A DNA stretch of 28,622 nucleotides from JBEKZQ01 sp049509675 (GCA_049509675.1 JBEKZQ010000010.1:1-28622), one strand, 5' to 3'; shown: positions 5,541 through 20,793, numbered from the stretch's first letter. Numbers and translations: made by a program. Notes: generated by a model not told the origin, from the sequence alone.

Positions 5541-8500
5541 CAACTCGCCGACCTCCGCGGCGGACAGCGCCTCGCGGTAAATGCGCACGTCGCGCAACAG
5601 GCCGTGGAAGTAGCGGCTGCTGTAATATCCCTGGCCCAGCTTGAAGTTCTGGCCCGGGTTGGCGGCAAAGGGCCCCTTGCCGGGGCCTTTGCTCTTCTCC
5701 ACGCCGTTGACGTAGAGGATGGACGTTTCGCCGTCGCACACCACGGCAAGGTGCTGCCATTGGCCGGCCTGCAGCGGCGCCGATCCGGTTCCCTGCCATT
5801 TCCGGCCGTCGCCGAAGCCGAATCCGAAACAGTTCGTGTTCGTCCCCTCCTGCTGGAGATTGATGCCCACGAACGGCTCGCCGTGGTTTCCGAGGATATC
5901 GGCATACACGGTCTGCGCGGGCGCGGGATTGACCCACAGCGAGATCGACAGCGGCATCGCCAGGTCGGGAAAAAAGGTCTCCGTTTCGACGCACGCATCG
6001 ATCCCATCGAAGCGCAAGGCCGTGCCTCGGGCGTCCTTGGTCCAGGCGGGGCCTCCGTGGCCGCCCCGCAGAATCCCATGATGCCCGTTGCCGGAACAGT
6101 CCACCGCCACGTCCCCCTTGCCGTCGTCCAGCCTCCACCACCCGTACATGCCGCGGTACTGAAACGGGTGTCGCGAGTTGGGGGCAACGGCGTGCCGGGC
6201 CCGGGCGCGATCCTGGATGTGGTTTATCGTGAGCACATAGGTCGCGCCCTTGGAAAGCGGCGAGATGTGCAGCGTCACCGTGACCAGGTCCGCCGCCAGC
6301 GAAGCCGACAGGACGCGAACGCCCCGATCAATCCCGTAGTTCGCCGCTTGCTCCGCACCGGCCTGCTCGATCGGCTTATTGAAGACCACTCCCACCTTGT
6401 CCGGCTCTCCTGATGCGACGGCGACGATGGCCGGCGGTGTGGTGTCCGCAGGGGTCGCGGTGACGGTGGCGCGGGTCGAGTCCCCGGCCCCTTGGCGATC
6501 CGCCACGGTGAGCTTGACCGTATAGGTGCCCGGCATCTTGTAGGCATGTTCCACAGACCGGCCGTCGGCGGTCGCGCCATCGCCGAAGTCCCAGCGATAA
6601 GCGGCAATCTCACCGCTTGGACTATGCGCGGTCCCGCAGAAGGCGACCGGCTCGAGAATCTCGCACGTTTGTCGCGAGGCCGAGATGACGGCGGCCAGAC
6701 CGTGCATGCGATTGTAGCTAATCACGGCGGCCTGAGGACGGCCGCCAAGGCGCAGCGGCAGTCCCTTCTCCATCAAGTCGCGCCCGGAGGCCCTGGTCGC
6801 GCCCTCCCGATCGAAATCCTTCATTTCGTAGACCGCTTGTGCGTCCAGACCGCCGAGCTTCAAGGAAACCGACGCCTTCTGGCTGCGCGGCCGGCGGAAG
6901 GCCTCCACCAGTCCATCCTCCCGCTCCGGCCGGTTGAACTGCCAGGCGATCCAGGCGTCTTCAGCGAGGCTATAGGGCGTGAGCGGGTAGAAATCGCCAT
7001 AGTAGTAGGGAGCGACCAGGCGCGTCTCCTCGGTAAGTTTCCGCAACAGCGGATAGTCCAGGTCCTTGCGCCGCAGGTCGTAACCCAGCACGACGCTCAT
7101 GGCGTGGCCGCTGCGGATTGCGTAGGCGTCCACCGTGTCGACCGGCACGGTATTGGAGCCGAAATAGGGAATCCACGCAAACAGGCTCTGGTGGAACGCC
7201 TGCTTGGCAGCCAGATGGGAGTAGTTGTAGTCGGTCGGATGCAGGGGCACGGCGCGGCGCATGGTCTCCAGGTCGTTGCGCCGGCCGCCGGAGGCGCAAC
7301 TGTCGATCATCAACTTCGGATGGCGCCGGCGCAGGGCGTCCCAATAGGCCAGGTAGCCCTGCACGTGGAGGTTCTCGGTCATGCCCTGGCGGTCCGGCGC
7401 ATCGTTTCGCCGCCAGAAGTCCAGCGGGTCCATGTTGAAATCCTGGCGATACAGGTCGATGCCCTGCTCCCGCAGAACGCCATCCACGTGGTCGGTAAGC
7501 CACTTCCGCGCGTCCGGGTTGCCGAGGTTCAGCAAGGTGCCCCCCAGCAGCCATTCCGGATGCTTCTGCGCCAGCCAGGTCCCGCCGGCCACGCGTTCCG
7601 GCTCGAACCAGACGAGGGTCTTGATGCCTTTGGCGCGGGCATGATCGCTGATGGCCCGCAAGCCCCGGGGAAACCGCTTCAGGTCCGGCTCCCAGGTGCC
7701 GGTCTGCGGCCAGCCGTTGCACGGATACCACCCGGCGTCCATCCACCAATAGTCGATCGGCACGCGCTCCTCGACGTAGCGGTCGATGAACTGCTCTTGG
7801 TTCTCTTGGCTGGCGTTGCACATCTCGTTGAATTCCAGCGAGGTGTTGCCGGGCATGATGGGCGCGGGGAGCTTGCCATCGGCGGTGCGAGGCAGATTGT
7901 GGGCGATCATCCAGCGCCGCCAAAGGTTCTGGGCACGCTGCGCGTCGGCGCCCTCCCAAAACAGCAATGCGACCAACGGCGTGCGGATTTCTTCTCCGGG
8001 CCGCAGCACCAGGTGCGTGAGCTCCTGGCCGGCAACGATCCGCAGCCCGCGGCCGGCGTCGCGGGAAAACGTGGCGGCCCACTGGCCCGGCCAGCCCACG
8101 GCCAGGATCAACCCGCCGCCGGGCATCGCCAGGTTGTAGTAGGGAAAGGCTTGATTGGTGGCCCGCCCGCCGGCCGGCGCCAACCGCAGTTGACTTTTGG
8201 GCGTCAAGACCTGCTCGAGCGGTTGATAAAGGTCCGCCGCGCAGGTGTCTCCCTTGTTGTATTTCAGCAAATACTCCTCCCCCTGGGCTCGCTCGATGCG
8301 GGTGTCCATCGCCTGGAGGTTCGCGAGCATGGGGGTGTTCTCTTGGCCGGTGTTCTTGAAGAACACCGTCCACTCCACGACGGGAAAGTCGGCGTACTCC
8401 ACGACCACGCAACGGACCTCCAGGCCGGTCTTGGCATCGGTCCACGTCAGCGTGTGCTGCGTGCGGTCCCCGGGAAGCTCGCAGCTTTGGCTCTTCCGCG

Positions 8501-8768
8501 GCCAGGCCGCCAGAAGCTTGCCGGAGGGCTGGTCGCCGTAGGCGAACGAGAACACCGGGTTGTCGCTCGCCACGGTCGGCTGACCGGCCGCACTCAGCAA
8601 CCGATCCGTCAGCCAGCGAGCCCTTTGCTGCATTTCCTCGGGCCGAGAAGGCCCGGCCGACAGACAGACGCCCGGGCATACCGCCGCGCCGAGCACGATC
8701 GCAATGGTCCAGGCGAGCCTTGGCAGAACTCCGGCCGTCGAGAACAGGGCACTCCCGGATTGTCTCAT
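5523..8768 (-). CDS. Exported alpha-galactosidase-like glycoside hydrolase (GH36 type) with PKD and LamG-like modules
   Basis: 1081 residues from ATG 8768, set by AGAGGAGG 8 nt upstream; a signal peptide follows (WTIAIVLGAAVCPGVCLSAG). It hydrolyses terminal alpha-galactosides outside the cytoplasm. An N-terminal beta-sandwich (about 60-290) precedes the (beta/alpha)8 barrel (about 300-610). Barrel landmarks are YWWMDAGWYP (340-349), WFEPERV (387-393), the probable nucleophile Asp443 in LYRQDFNMD, and probable acid/base Asp499 in SCASGGRRND. A PKD-like domain follows (about 700-772, YRWDFGDG), then an Ig-like/SbsA-type segment (about 775-865) and a LamG/concanavalin-like domain (about 875-1081, DCSGNGHHG and ending VRIYREALSAAEVGEL). 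The added modules suggest polysaccharide or surface binding. GH36 versus a neighbouring GH27/31-clan family is inferred from motifs. The gene's end overlaps a repeat. Confidence 0.9.
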   Translation of the reverse strand: MRQSGSALFSTAGVLPRLAWTIAIVLGAAVCPGVCLSAGPSRPEEMQQRARWLTDRLLSAAGQPTVASDNPVFSFAYGDQPSGKLLAAWPRKSQSCELPGDRTQHTLTWTDAKTGLEVRCVVVEYADFPVVEWTVFFKNTGQENTPMLANLQAMDTRIERAQGEEYLLKYNKGDTCAADLYQPLEQVLTPKSQLRLAPAGGRATNQAFPYYNLAMPGGGLILAVGWPGQWAATFSRDAGRGLRIVAGQELTHLVLRPGEEIRTPLVALLFWEGADAQRAQNLWRRWMIAHNLPRTADGKLPAPIMPGNTSLEFNEMCNASQENQEQFIDRYVEERVPIDYWWMDAGWYPCNGWPQTGTWEPDLKRFPRGLRAISDHARAKGIKTLVWFEPERVAGGTWLAQKHPEWLLGGTLLNLGNPDARKWLTDHVDGVLREQGIDLYRQDFNMDPLDFWRRNDAPDRQGMTENLHVQGYLAYWDALRRRHPKLMIDSCASGGRRNDLETMRRAVPLHPTDYNYSHLAAKQAFHQSLFAWIPYFGSNTVPVDTVDAYAIRSGHAMSVVLGYDLRRKDLDYPLLRKLTEETRLVAPYYYGDFYPLTPYSLAEDAWIAWQFNRPEREDGLVEAFRRPRSQKASVSLKLGGLDAQAVYEMKDFDREGATRASGRDLMEKGLPLRLGGRPQAAVISYNRMHGLAAVISASRQTCEILEPVAFCGTAHSPSGEIAAYRWDFGDGATADGRSVEHAYKMPGTYTVKLTVADRQGAGDSTRATVTATPADTTPPAIVAVASGEPDKVGVVFNKPIEQAGAEQAANYGIDRGVRVLSASLAADLVTVTLHISPLSKGATYVLTINHIQDRARARHAVAPNSRHPFQYRGMYGWWRLDDGKGDVAVDCSGNGHHGILRGGHGGPAWTKDARGTALRFDGIDACVETETFFPDLAMPLSISLWVNPAPAQTVYADILGNHGEPFVGINLQQEGTNTNCFGFGFGDGRKWQGTGSAPLQAGQWQHLAVVCDGETSILYVNGVEKSKGPGKGPFAANPGQNFKLGQGYYSSRYFHGLLRDVRIYREALSAAEVGELGAVRQ

Positions 8769-8796
8769 TGCAAACGCCTCCTCTTTTGGAGAATCG

Positions 8797-8929
8797 ATGG
8801 GGTGGAAAACAGGTAACCGTTCACGGGGGACTGTCCCAATTTTCGCCTGCAATGCGCAGCATTGTCGCGAAAATGGGACTGTCCCCTTTGGCCCTCCTTG
8901 CTGATCCTAACTTATTGTCTTGCAGCGCC
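8797..8929. repeat. Intergenic palindromic repeat with GGGACTGTCCC arms
   Basis: GGGGGACTGTCCCAATTTTCG (split as 8825-8837 plus an AATTTTCGC tail) and the inverted GCGAAAATGGGACTGTCCCC (ending 8886) form a large stem. Each GGGACTGTCCC is itself a palindrome except for its central base. An inner hairpin CAATGC-GCA-GCATTG lies near the centre. On the right, 8903-8929 is a copy of the GGCGCTGCAAGACAATAAGT end motif read on the minus strand, starting just after the aminotransferase stop. This fills the gap between the two minus-strand genes. Confidence 0.7.
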
Positions 8930-10294
8930 TCATGCCCGGCGCATGGCCAGGTAAACCTTGCGGACCGCGCGGATCACGTCCTGCACGTCGTCCGCGCGGA
9001 AGGTGGGGTCCATCATCACGCCGGCATGGCGGCCCAGGATGTCGATGGTCCGCGGGCAGCACTCGCGGCCGTAGCGGATCGCCTTGCCCCGGGGACTCTG
9101 GAAGGAAGGCCAGGCGGGGTGGATCGTGGCCTTCTTCTCGATCCGGGCGTCGGTGGGCAGCAGCGCCGATCCGCCCGGCGGCGCGGCCGAGATCCCTTCG
9201 GCGTCCAGGGCGCTGATGAACTTGTCGCGACGCTCCCTGGTGCCCAGGTCCAGAAAGACGCCGACGCCCAACTCGCCCTCGGGGTCCGGCGACTTTCGCA
9301 GCTTCAGGCCGGGAAGATCGGCGACTGCCTCCCGCACTGTGCGGGCGTTGCGGCGCAGGGCCGTGCAGATGGTCTCCAGCTTCTTGATCTGGCCGCAAAG
9401 GACCGCGCCGGTGAATTCATTCATGCGAAAGTTGCAGGCGGCGAAGGCGGCCAGCAGTCCGCCGCCAAGGGCTTCCGTATAGGGCGAGCGGAGCAGGCCG
9501 GCGTCGTGGAAGCGGAAACCCCGCTCGAAGAGCGTGGGGTCGCTGGTGACCATGGCCCCGCCTTCGCCCGCGGTGATGGTCTTGCTCTGCTGGAAGCTGT
9601 AAATGCCGACGTCGCCCAGCGAGCCGACGCATTTCCCCCTGTAGCGCCCGCCCACGCACTGCGCACAGTCCTCCAGCACGCGGAGCTTGTGGGCGCGGGC
9701 GATTTCCAGGATGCGGTCCATGTCGCAGGGGCATCCCTGCAGGTGGACCGACATGATGACCTTGGTCCGCGGCGTGATTCTCGCCTCGATGTCCGCCGGA
9801 TCGATATTGAACGAATCGTCGATCTCGGCGAACACCGGCAGCGCGCCCGCAAGGACCACCGCGTCGTAGCAGGCGTACCAGGTCCAGGCGGGCAGGATGA
9901 CTTCGTCGCCCGGCCCGACCCCCAGGGCGGCCATGGCGGTCACGAGCGCCGTGGTTCCGGAGGTCACGCCGAGGGCGTACTTCACGCCCAGAAAGGTTGC
10001 GTACTGCTTCTCGAACTTGAGGACCTTCGACGCGCCCCCGGCCGACCAACGAAAAGGATTCCTCGAATCGAGGACATCGAGGAGCTCCCGCTTTTCGACT
10101 TCGTCATAGAACTGGGGCCCGAAGTTCCGCACGTGGAGGCGGTCTTTGCGCACCGGCGTTCCTCCGTCCAGCGCGAGTTTCTCGCTTTCGGCGGCGCTCG
10201 CCGGCGTCGCTGCCGTTGCCACGAGAATCGACGCGGCGCCGGCGGCGCCGACGGCCCCCAGGAATTCACGGCGGCTGGTCACTGGTTCGCTCAT
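8930..10294 (-). CDS. DegT/DnrJ/EryC1/StrS-type PLP aminotransferase with Tat signal peptide
   Basis: 454 residues from ATG 10294, with AAAGGAGG a few bases upstream. The N-terminus MSEPVTSRREFLGAVGAAGA is a Tat signal (SRREFLG followed by a hydrophobic stretch and Ala-rich cleavage region ASAAES). The body is a fold-type I PLP enzyme: VTSGTTALVTAMAALGVGPGD binds the phosphate, VLEDCAQC supplies the Asp that contacts the pyridine nitrogen, and FQQSKTITAGEGGAMVT carries the Schiff-base Lys238. The family makes amino sugars or related amino compounds on sugar nucleotides or free ketoses; the substrate here is unknown. Tat export fits an enzyme that folds with its cofactor in the cytoplasm first. 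It lies 161 bp upstream of the exported galactosidase on the same strand. His replaced by Gln before the catalytic lysine (SFQQSK rather than SFHxxK) is a natural variant in this family. Confidence 0.92.
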   Translation of the reverse strand: MSEPVTSRREFLGAVGAAGAASILVATAATPASAAESEKLALDGGTPVRKDRLHVRNFGPQFYDEVEKRELLDVLDSRNPFRWSAGGASKVLKFEKQYATFLGVKYALGVTSGTTALVTAMAALGVGPGDEVILPAWTWYACYDAVVLAGALPVFAEIDDSFNIDPADIEARITPRTKVIMSVHLQGCPCDMDRILEIARAHKLRVLEDCAQCVGGRYRGKCVGSLGDVGIYSFQQSKTITAGEGGAMVTSDPTLFERGFRFHDAGLLRSPYTEALGGGLLAAFAACNFRMNEFTGAVLCGQIKKLETICTALRRNARTVREAVADLPGLKLRKSPDPEGELGVGVFLDLGTRERRDKFISALDAEGISAAPPGGSALLPTDARIEKKATIHPAWPSFQSPRGKAIRYGRECCPRTIDILGRHAGVMMDPTFRADDVQDVIRAVRKVYLAMRRA

Positions 10295-10595
10295 CAGACC
10301 CTCCTTTCCACACGAAAGCTGGCAAGGAAAGTCTGAACCATCGGCGCAGAGAAGTCAAGAGAGTTGCGCACGGGCCCAGGAGAACAAGCCCGACGCGCCA
10401 GTCTTGAAGCTGCGCATGATTGACAGGAGCGGAGCGAGAGCGATTGCGCCTGATTGGCTCTGTCAACCTGCCGTAGACGCCGCGGGCCGGGGAACGCCGG
10501 CAAGTTGGCGCCGGGCCGGCTGGTCCAAGCGCGCGACAGGATCTTCGCGGGATACGCGACTTAGTACCGCATGGACGGGCTGCCGGGACTGCTCG
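10295..10595. other. Intergenic region, nothing recognised
   Basis: About 300 bases upstream of the aminotransferase and downstream of the small ORF. Only the Shine-Dalgarno of the aminotransferase (GGAGGG near 10299-10304) is clear. I see no gene, strong hairpin or tandem repeat. Confidence 0.5.
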
Positions 10596-10889
10596 TCAAG
10601 AATCCGGCACAACCTCAAGCACATCGACGCCGGGAACGAACTCGACCTTGCGAATCATGTGCCCTTTGAGGACCGACAGAATCGCGCTGCGCTGCTGTTT
10701 GTCGTTTCCATTCATGATTTCGCACACCTCCCCGTCGCTGAGGGCCCAGCCGTGCTGTTCCCACTTCCACTTGGAGCATGAGCGCAAGCAATTGTTCGTC
10801 AGCCGCAGAATCCCAGGCACGTTGGGGTGTTCGCTCTTGAGCCGATTCAATTCCGCGTCGAGACGATCTAGTTGTTCATCCGGCGTCAC
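10596..10889 (-). CDS. Small hypothetical protein (97 aa)
   Basis: 97 residues from GTG 10889 with GGAAGGA immediately upstream (the spacing is tight). It ends at TGA... on the minus strand near 10596. The sequence begins MTPDEQLDRLDAELNRLKSE, a predicted helical and charged N-terminus, followed by a Trp/Cys-rich stretch (NNCLRSCSKWKWEQHGWALS) and a C-terminal half with VLKGHMIRKVEFVPGVDVLE. No signal peptide or membrane segment. I do not recognise a family. Neighbours give no clue: it lies between the aminotransferase and a repeat-filled spacer. The absence of repeats within it and a plausible ribosome site support a real gene, but no more than that. Confidence 0.5.
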   Translation of the reverse strand: MTPDEQLDRLDAELNRLKSEHPNVPGILRLTNNCLRSCSKWKWEQHGWALSDGEVCEIMNGNDKQQRSAILSVLKGHMIRKVEFVPGVDVLEVVPDS

Positions 10890-11349
10890 TATCCTTCCCT
10901 TTCACGAAATGGAAACCGCGATTCTCACTATAACGCGGCCGGCGGACAAAAGAAAGGGGAGGGAGGTGGGCGACCAAATTCTCTGGCAAGGTGTTTGGGC
11001 TGTTCGTTCACGGGCGTTTCCGGCGTAGGGTGCCACTGGCTTGCCAGTGCTTTTCCATGCCGGTTCTTGCCGCGCCCCAATCGCCGGAAACCTCTCCGCG
11101 TGGTTCGTCGGCGAGCATGGAACGTATCCGCAGGGTGCAGAACAGCCGCGGACTCTTGATCTCTCTCGCACGCCACTGCTTTGGCAACTTCTCGCCGCAA
11201 GAGCGCTCCGAAAGAGCACGGGCAAGCCCGTGGCACTCACCATGTCAATGACCGGCTACGTCGGAAACGCCCGCCAGGAAATCTTGCCGCATACGGAGGG
11301 AGCGCGGAACGACAACTTGCCTGGCCTGCCCCTCGCCTGGCGAATGGCT
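10890..11349. repeat. Repeat-filled spacer with a family B element (11011-11273)
   Basis: CGGGCGTTTCCGGCGTAG at 11011-11028 is matched, inverted with one difference, by CTACGTCGGAAACGCCCG at 11256-11273, bracketing about 263 bp. The outer end resembles the arms of the 4767-4962 hairpin. Just inside the left end is the perfect hairpin CACTGGC-TT-GCCAGTG (11034-11049), the same hairpin found in the 20995-21083 tandem array; the words GCCGGTTCTTGC also follow in both places. No gene is supported in this spacer. Confidence 0.65.
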
Positions 11350-12060
11350 TCATCCTTGCGGACTGCGCGGCGACCGGAAGTCGCTCGGGTTCACCACGTC
11401 CAGGATTTTTCCACCGCTGAAATAGCAGCCCGTTTCCTGGCGTTCGCACCACAGCAGGTCGGCAATGAACTGAAGTGGCCGGCCGCTTTCGCAATCACAC
11501 GCCAGGAGGACCAGCCCTCGCTCGAGTCGCTCGTCGTGGGCCAGGCCGAAGCCGTGGCGCGAGATGTTCCGCATGCGGCCCGCCACGGGCTCTCCCAAGC
11601 GGTCGACGGCTCCGCTGGGGTAGTGGAGCAGGCGCGTGATCGTCGCCGGCCTGTCGAGAGGCAGCCTCGGCTCGACTTGACGGTTGGCCGTCTGGGACGT
11701 CGGTTCGGCGGCGTCTCGTTGGAGTTGGCGCAAGGCGGCGAAAACCGCACCGGACGACTCCATGTCGTTCAGCATCTCGTTCAGCCTGAGTTCGGCTTTC
11801 AGCGCGCGCTCTGCATTGCGCGCGCGGTCGGCCCGCCGCGCGCGAGAGCGATCCAGAACGTCCAGGCCGAGCGCAGATGCCAGGCCGAAGGCGCCGAAGA
11901 TCGCCCACCATCGGCCCCAGGCTGGACCGACCATCGCGCCGAAGGCCGCCGCGAGCATGCAAAGGCTCAAGCAGGCAATCAGTTTTGTGAGCGGCGCCGA
12001 CTTCGCGGCGCCGTCGTCAATCAAGAGGAGCGCACGGGATAGGACGCTTGCTTGATTCAT
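11350..12060 (-). CDS. Membrane protein with cytoplasmic PilZ domain (probable c-di-GMP receptor)
   Basis: 236 residues from ATG 12060, with AGGTG 5 nt upstream. The start overlaps the stop of the cyclase gene as ATGA, so translation is probably coupled. Two membrane helices lie at about 24-44 (LIACLSLCMLAAAFGAMV) and 50-68 (WWAIFGAFGLASALGLDVL). A charged helix or coiled coil (about 70-115) follows, then a PilZ-like domain from about 130. Its c-di-GMP motifs are visible as R132-LPLD-R137 and NISRHG (165-170), the latter matching (D/N)xSxxG. The arginine motif has one residue more than the canonical RxxxR, so binding is likely but not certain. Its place after a diguanylate cyclase suggests it reads the second messenger made next door. 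The output is unknown; no export or motility gene is in view. Confidence 0.82.
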   Translation of the reverse strand: MNQASVLSRALLLIDDGAAKSAPLTKLIACLSLCMLAAAFGAMVGPAWGRWWAIFGAFGLASALGLDVLDRSRARRADRARNAERALKAELRLNEMLNDMESSGAVFAALRQLQRDAAEPTSQTANRQVEPRLPLDRPATITRLLHYPSGAVDRLGEPVAGRMRNISRHGFGLAHDERLERGLVLLACDCESGRPLQFIADLLWCERQETGCYFSGGKILDVVNPSDFRSPRSPQG

Positions 12061-12985
12061 GTTGCACCTGGTTGACGGTTATTGTCCGCCCTAATAGGTG
12101 ACTCGTTTTCCAGCCACGCGGCAACCCTATTGCGGCCGGCGGACTTGGCCTGGTACAGGGCTTGATCTGCGCGATCCACCAACTGCTCGGCGTTGGGCGC
12201 CCCATCCGCGTCGGCGACTCCGAAACTCGTCGTCGCGCGAACGGGCTCGTCTTTGGCCGGCAGGCTGACCTTCTCGATCTCCCGGCGGCAACGTTCGGCC
12301 AGGTGCATTGCACCGGAAACAGCCTCGTTCGGAACCACCACCGCAAACTCCTCGCCCCCGTACCGCGCCGCCAGGTCGTTCTCGCGGCATTGTCCGGCGA
12401 TGGCCCCGGCCACTTCCCGGAGCATTTTGTCGCCGGTACTGTGGCCGTACTTGTCGTTGACCTGCTTGAAGTAGTCGATATCGGCCATGATGAACGACAG
12501 CTCGCCGCCATGCCGCTGCATTCGGGCCCACTCCATCGCGAGTCGATCCATCAAGGCGCGGCGATTGGGAAGGCCGGTCAGGGGATCGTAGTGGGCATGT
12601 TCGATCAGCAGGTCCTGAAGCTCCTTGGTCCTGATCGCCGCTCGAACCCGGGCCCTGAGCTCGAAGTCGTCGAACGGCTTGGTAATGTAATCGACGGCGC
12701 CCAAGTCGAGCCCGCGCGCCTTGTCGCCGGGCGTGCCCGAACCCGAGAGAAAGAGGACCGGTATCATGCACAGTTCCGGGTCTGCTTTCAGAATGCGGCA
12801 TACGTCAAAGCCGGTCATGTCGGGCATGTCCAGGTCGAGCAAGATCAGATCGGGTTTCCAGGACCTGGCGGCCTCCAGGCCCGCATTGCCGCCGGTTGCA
12901 CACGAGATCTCGATCCGATCGTCGGACAGCCGCGCCCGCGCAACGGCCAGCGACTCGACGTCATCATCCACCAGGAGCAATCGCT

Positions 12986-12989
<4 letters not shown>
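12057..12989 (-). CDS. Response regulator diguanylate cyclase (REC-GGDEF)
   Basis: 310 residues from ATG 12989, with GGAGG about 10 nt upstream, overlapping the kinase stop as ATGA. Converts two GTP to c-di-GMP when phosphorylated. The REC domain (1-120) begins KRLLLVDDD, with acidic residues 8-10, probable phosphoacceptor Asp52 in LLDLDMPDMTG, and Lys104 in YITKPFDD. The GGDEF domain (about 130-300) begins with HYDPLTGLPNRRAL; its active-site motif is GGEEF (211-215), a catalytically competent form. An inhibitory I-site RxxD (Arg202, Asp205) stands exactly five residues before it, as in WspR and PleD. The architecture is WspR-like. The kinase upstream should phosphorylate it through its HPt domain, and the PilZ protein downstream should sense the product. 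Confidence 0.95.
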
Positions 12990-16552
<3,563 letters not shown>

Positions 16553-17544
16553 GTTCAGCATCACCTGATGACCCGGACCGCTTGGAACTGAGAATCGGCA
16601 GGTATCTTCGCTGCCAAACTCTAGGCCGTTATCGGCGCGAAGAAAGGGCTGTGGGCCGAAGTCGCGATGTCTGTGGCCTCGCGTCGCGCCTGTGCCGTGC
16701 CGCGTGGAAAATTGGCGACGACGATCCGCGGGTTAGAAGCTCTCTCTGTGCCGTGCGGTCACGGTTGAGACAGCGCGATGCGACCGCGTGAGAATAACCT
16801 GGGCAATTCCCATGTAGCAGGCACACGGCGTGTTGCCTGCCAAAAACTCTCCGGGCTGGGCAGGGGGTTTATATCCGGTTCTTGTTCCGTTCGGGCGGCC
16901 AGCGTCCGGACGCTGAAAGCGTCGCACACAATAGCCCAGGGTTAGCGCAGCGGCGTAGCCGCCAAGCGCCACCCTGGGTTGACGTTTGGGAACGGTGTTT
17001 CAACCCTGAAAGGGTTGCACAGATCCTTGTGGAACCCTTTCAGGGTCCCGTCGTGTTGTGCGAACCGCACCCAGGGCGGCGCTGCGCTTGCCCTGGGCTA
17101 TATTGTTTAACCGCTTCGCGGTTGAGTCCGCCGAGCACGACCGGAACAAGAACGGCCCAATGGTTCATACCTCCTTTCTTTCGTTTGGAGCCGAGTTTTT
17201 TTGGCAGGCACACGGCGTGTGCCTGTCAAAATTTGTCCAAGACGCCTATGTGTCCATGCGTTGCGCGCCGACGACCGGCATCCACGCTGATCGCCCCCGA
17301 CTTCCACCCTACCATGTGGGTTTCGCAGTTCGCTTCCGTGGCCTCGGAGCAACTGGCCGAAACCACCCCGCCTACCCATCCTGCGCATTCTATGCTTGCA
17401 ATGGATGAAATCCGCAAGTCGCTGCAATAATTCCGCCCCGGTTAGGCGAATAAAGTATCCGCCAAGTACCACGTCTCATCGCTACTTGCTACGGTTCGCG
17501 TCCGCAACTCCCGGCAACAAGAAAAGCCTTTTCGGGTAGCGGCC
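16553..17544. other. Divergent spacer between two hybrid kinase genes
   Basis: Nearly 1 kb without a supported gene. It must hold promoters for both kinases, but I cannot place them. Most of the centre is repeats (16817-17227, listed separately). The last 300 bases before 17545 are unassigned; the ribosome site before ATG 17545 is weak (GGGTAGCGGCC). Confidence 0.6.
16817..17227. repeat. Large imperfect palindrome flanked by GGCACACGGCGTG palindromes
   Basis: A roughly 175-bp imperfect palindrome spans about 16929-17104. Its outer arms are AATAGCCCAGGGTTAGCGCAG and the matching CGCTTGCCCTGGGCTATATT; its inner arms are AACCCTGAAAGGGTTGCACA and TTGTGGAACCCTTTCAGGGT around 17022. On each side lies the palindrome GGCACACGGCGTG(T)TGCCTG, at 16817-16840 and 17203-17227. 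The same palindrome word occurs in the 5454-5503 element. Nothing here looks protein-coding. Confidence 0.75.
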
Positions 17545-20790
<3,246 letters not shown>

Positions 20791-20793
20791 ACT

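Noticed and set aside
6492..8816. 774-codon plus-strand open frame opposite the galactosidase
   Set aside because: Antisense shadow of a well-supported gene with signal peptide, ribosome site and catalytic motifs.
8720..10336. 538-codon plus-strand open frame opposite the aminotransferase
   Set aside because: Antisense shadow; no recognisable domain, while the minus strand gives a full PLP enzyme.
16882..17430. Open frames in the spacer between the two kinases
   Set aside because: They translate the large palindrome and its flanks; no ribosome site, no domain, and the same DNA words recur in other noncoding spacers.
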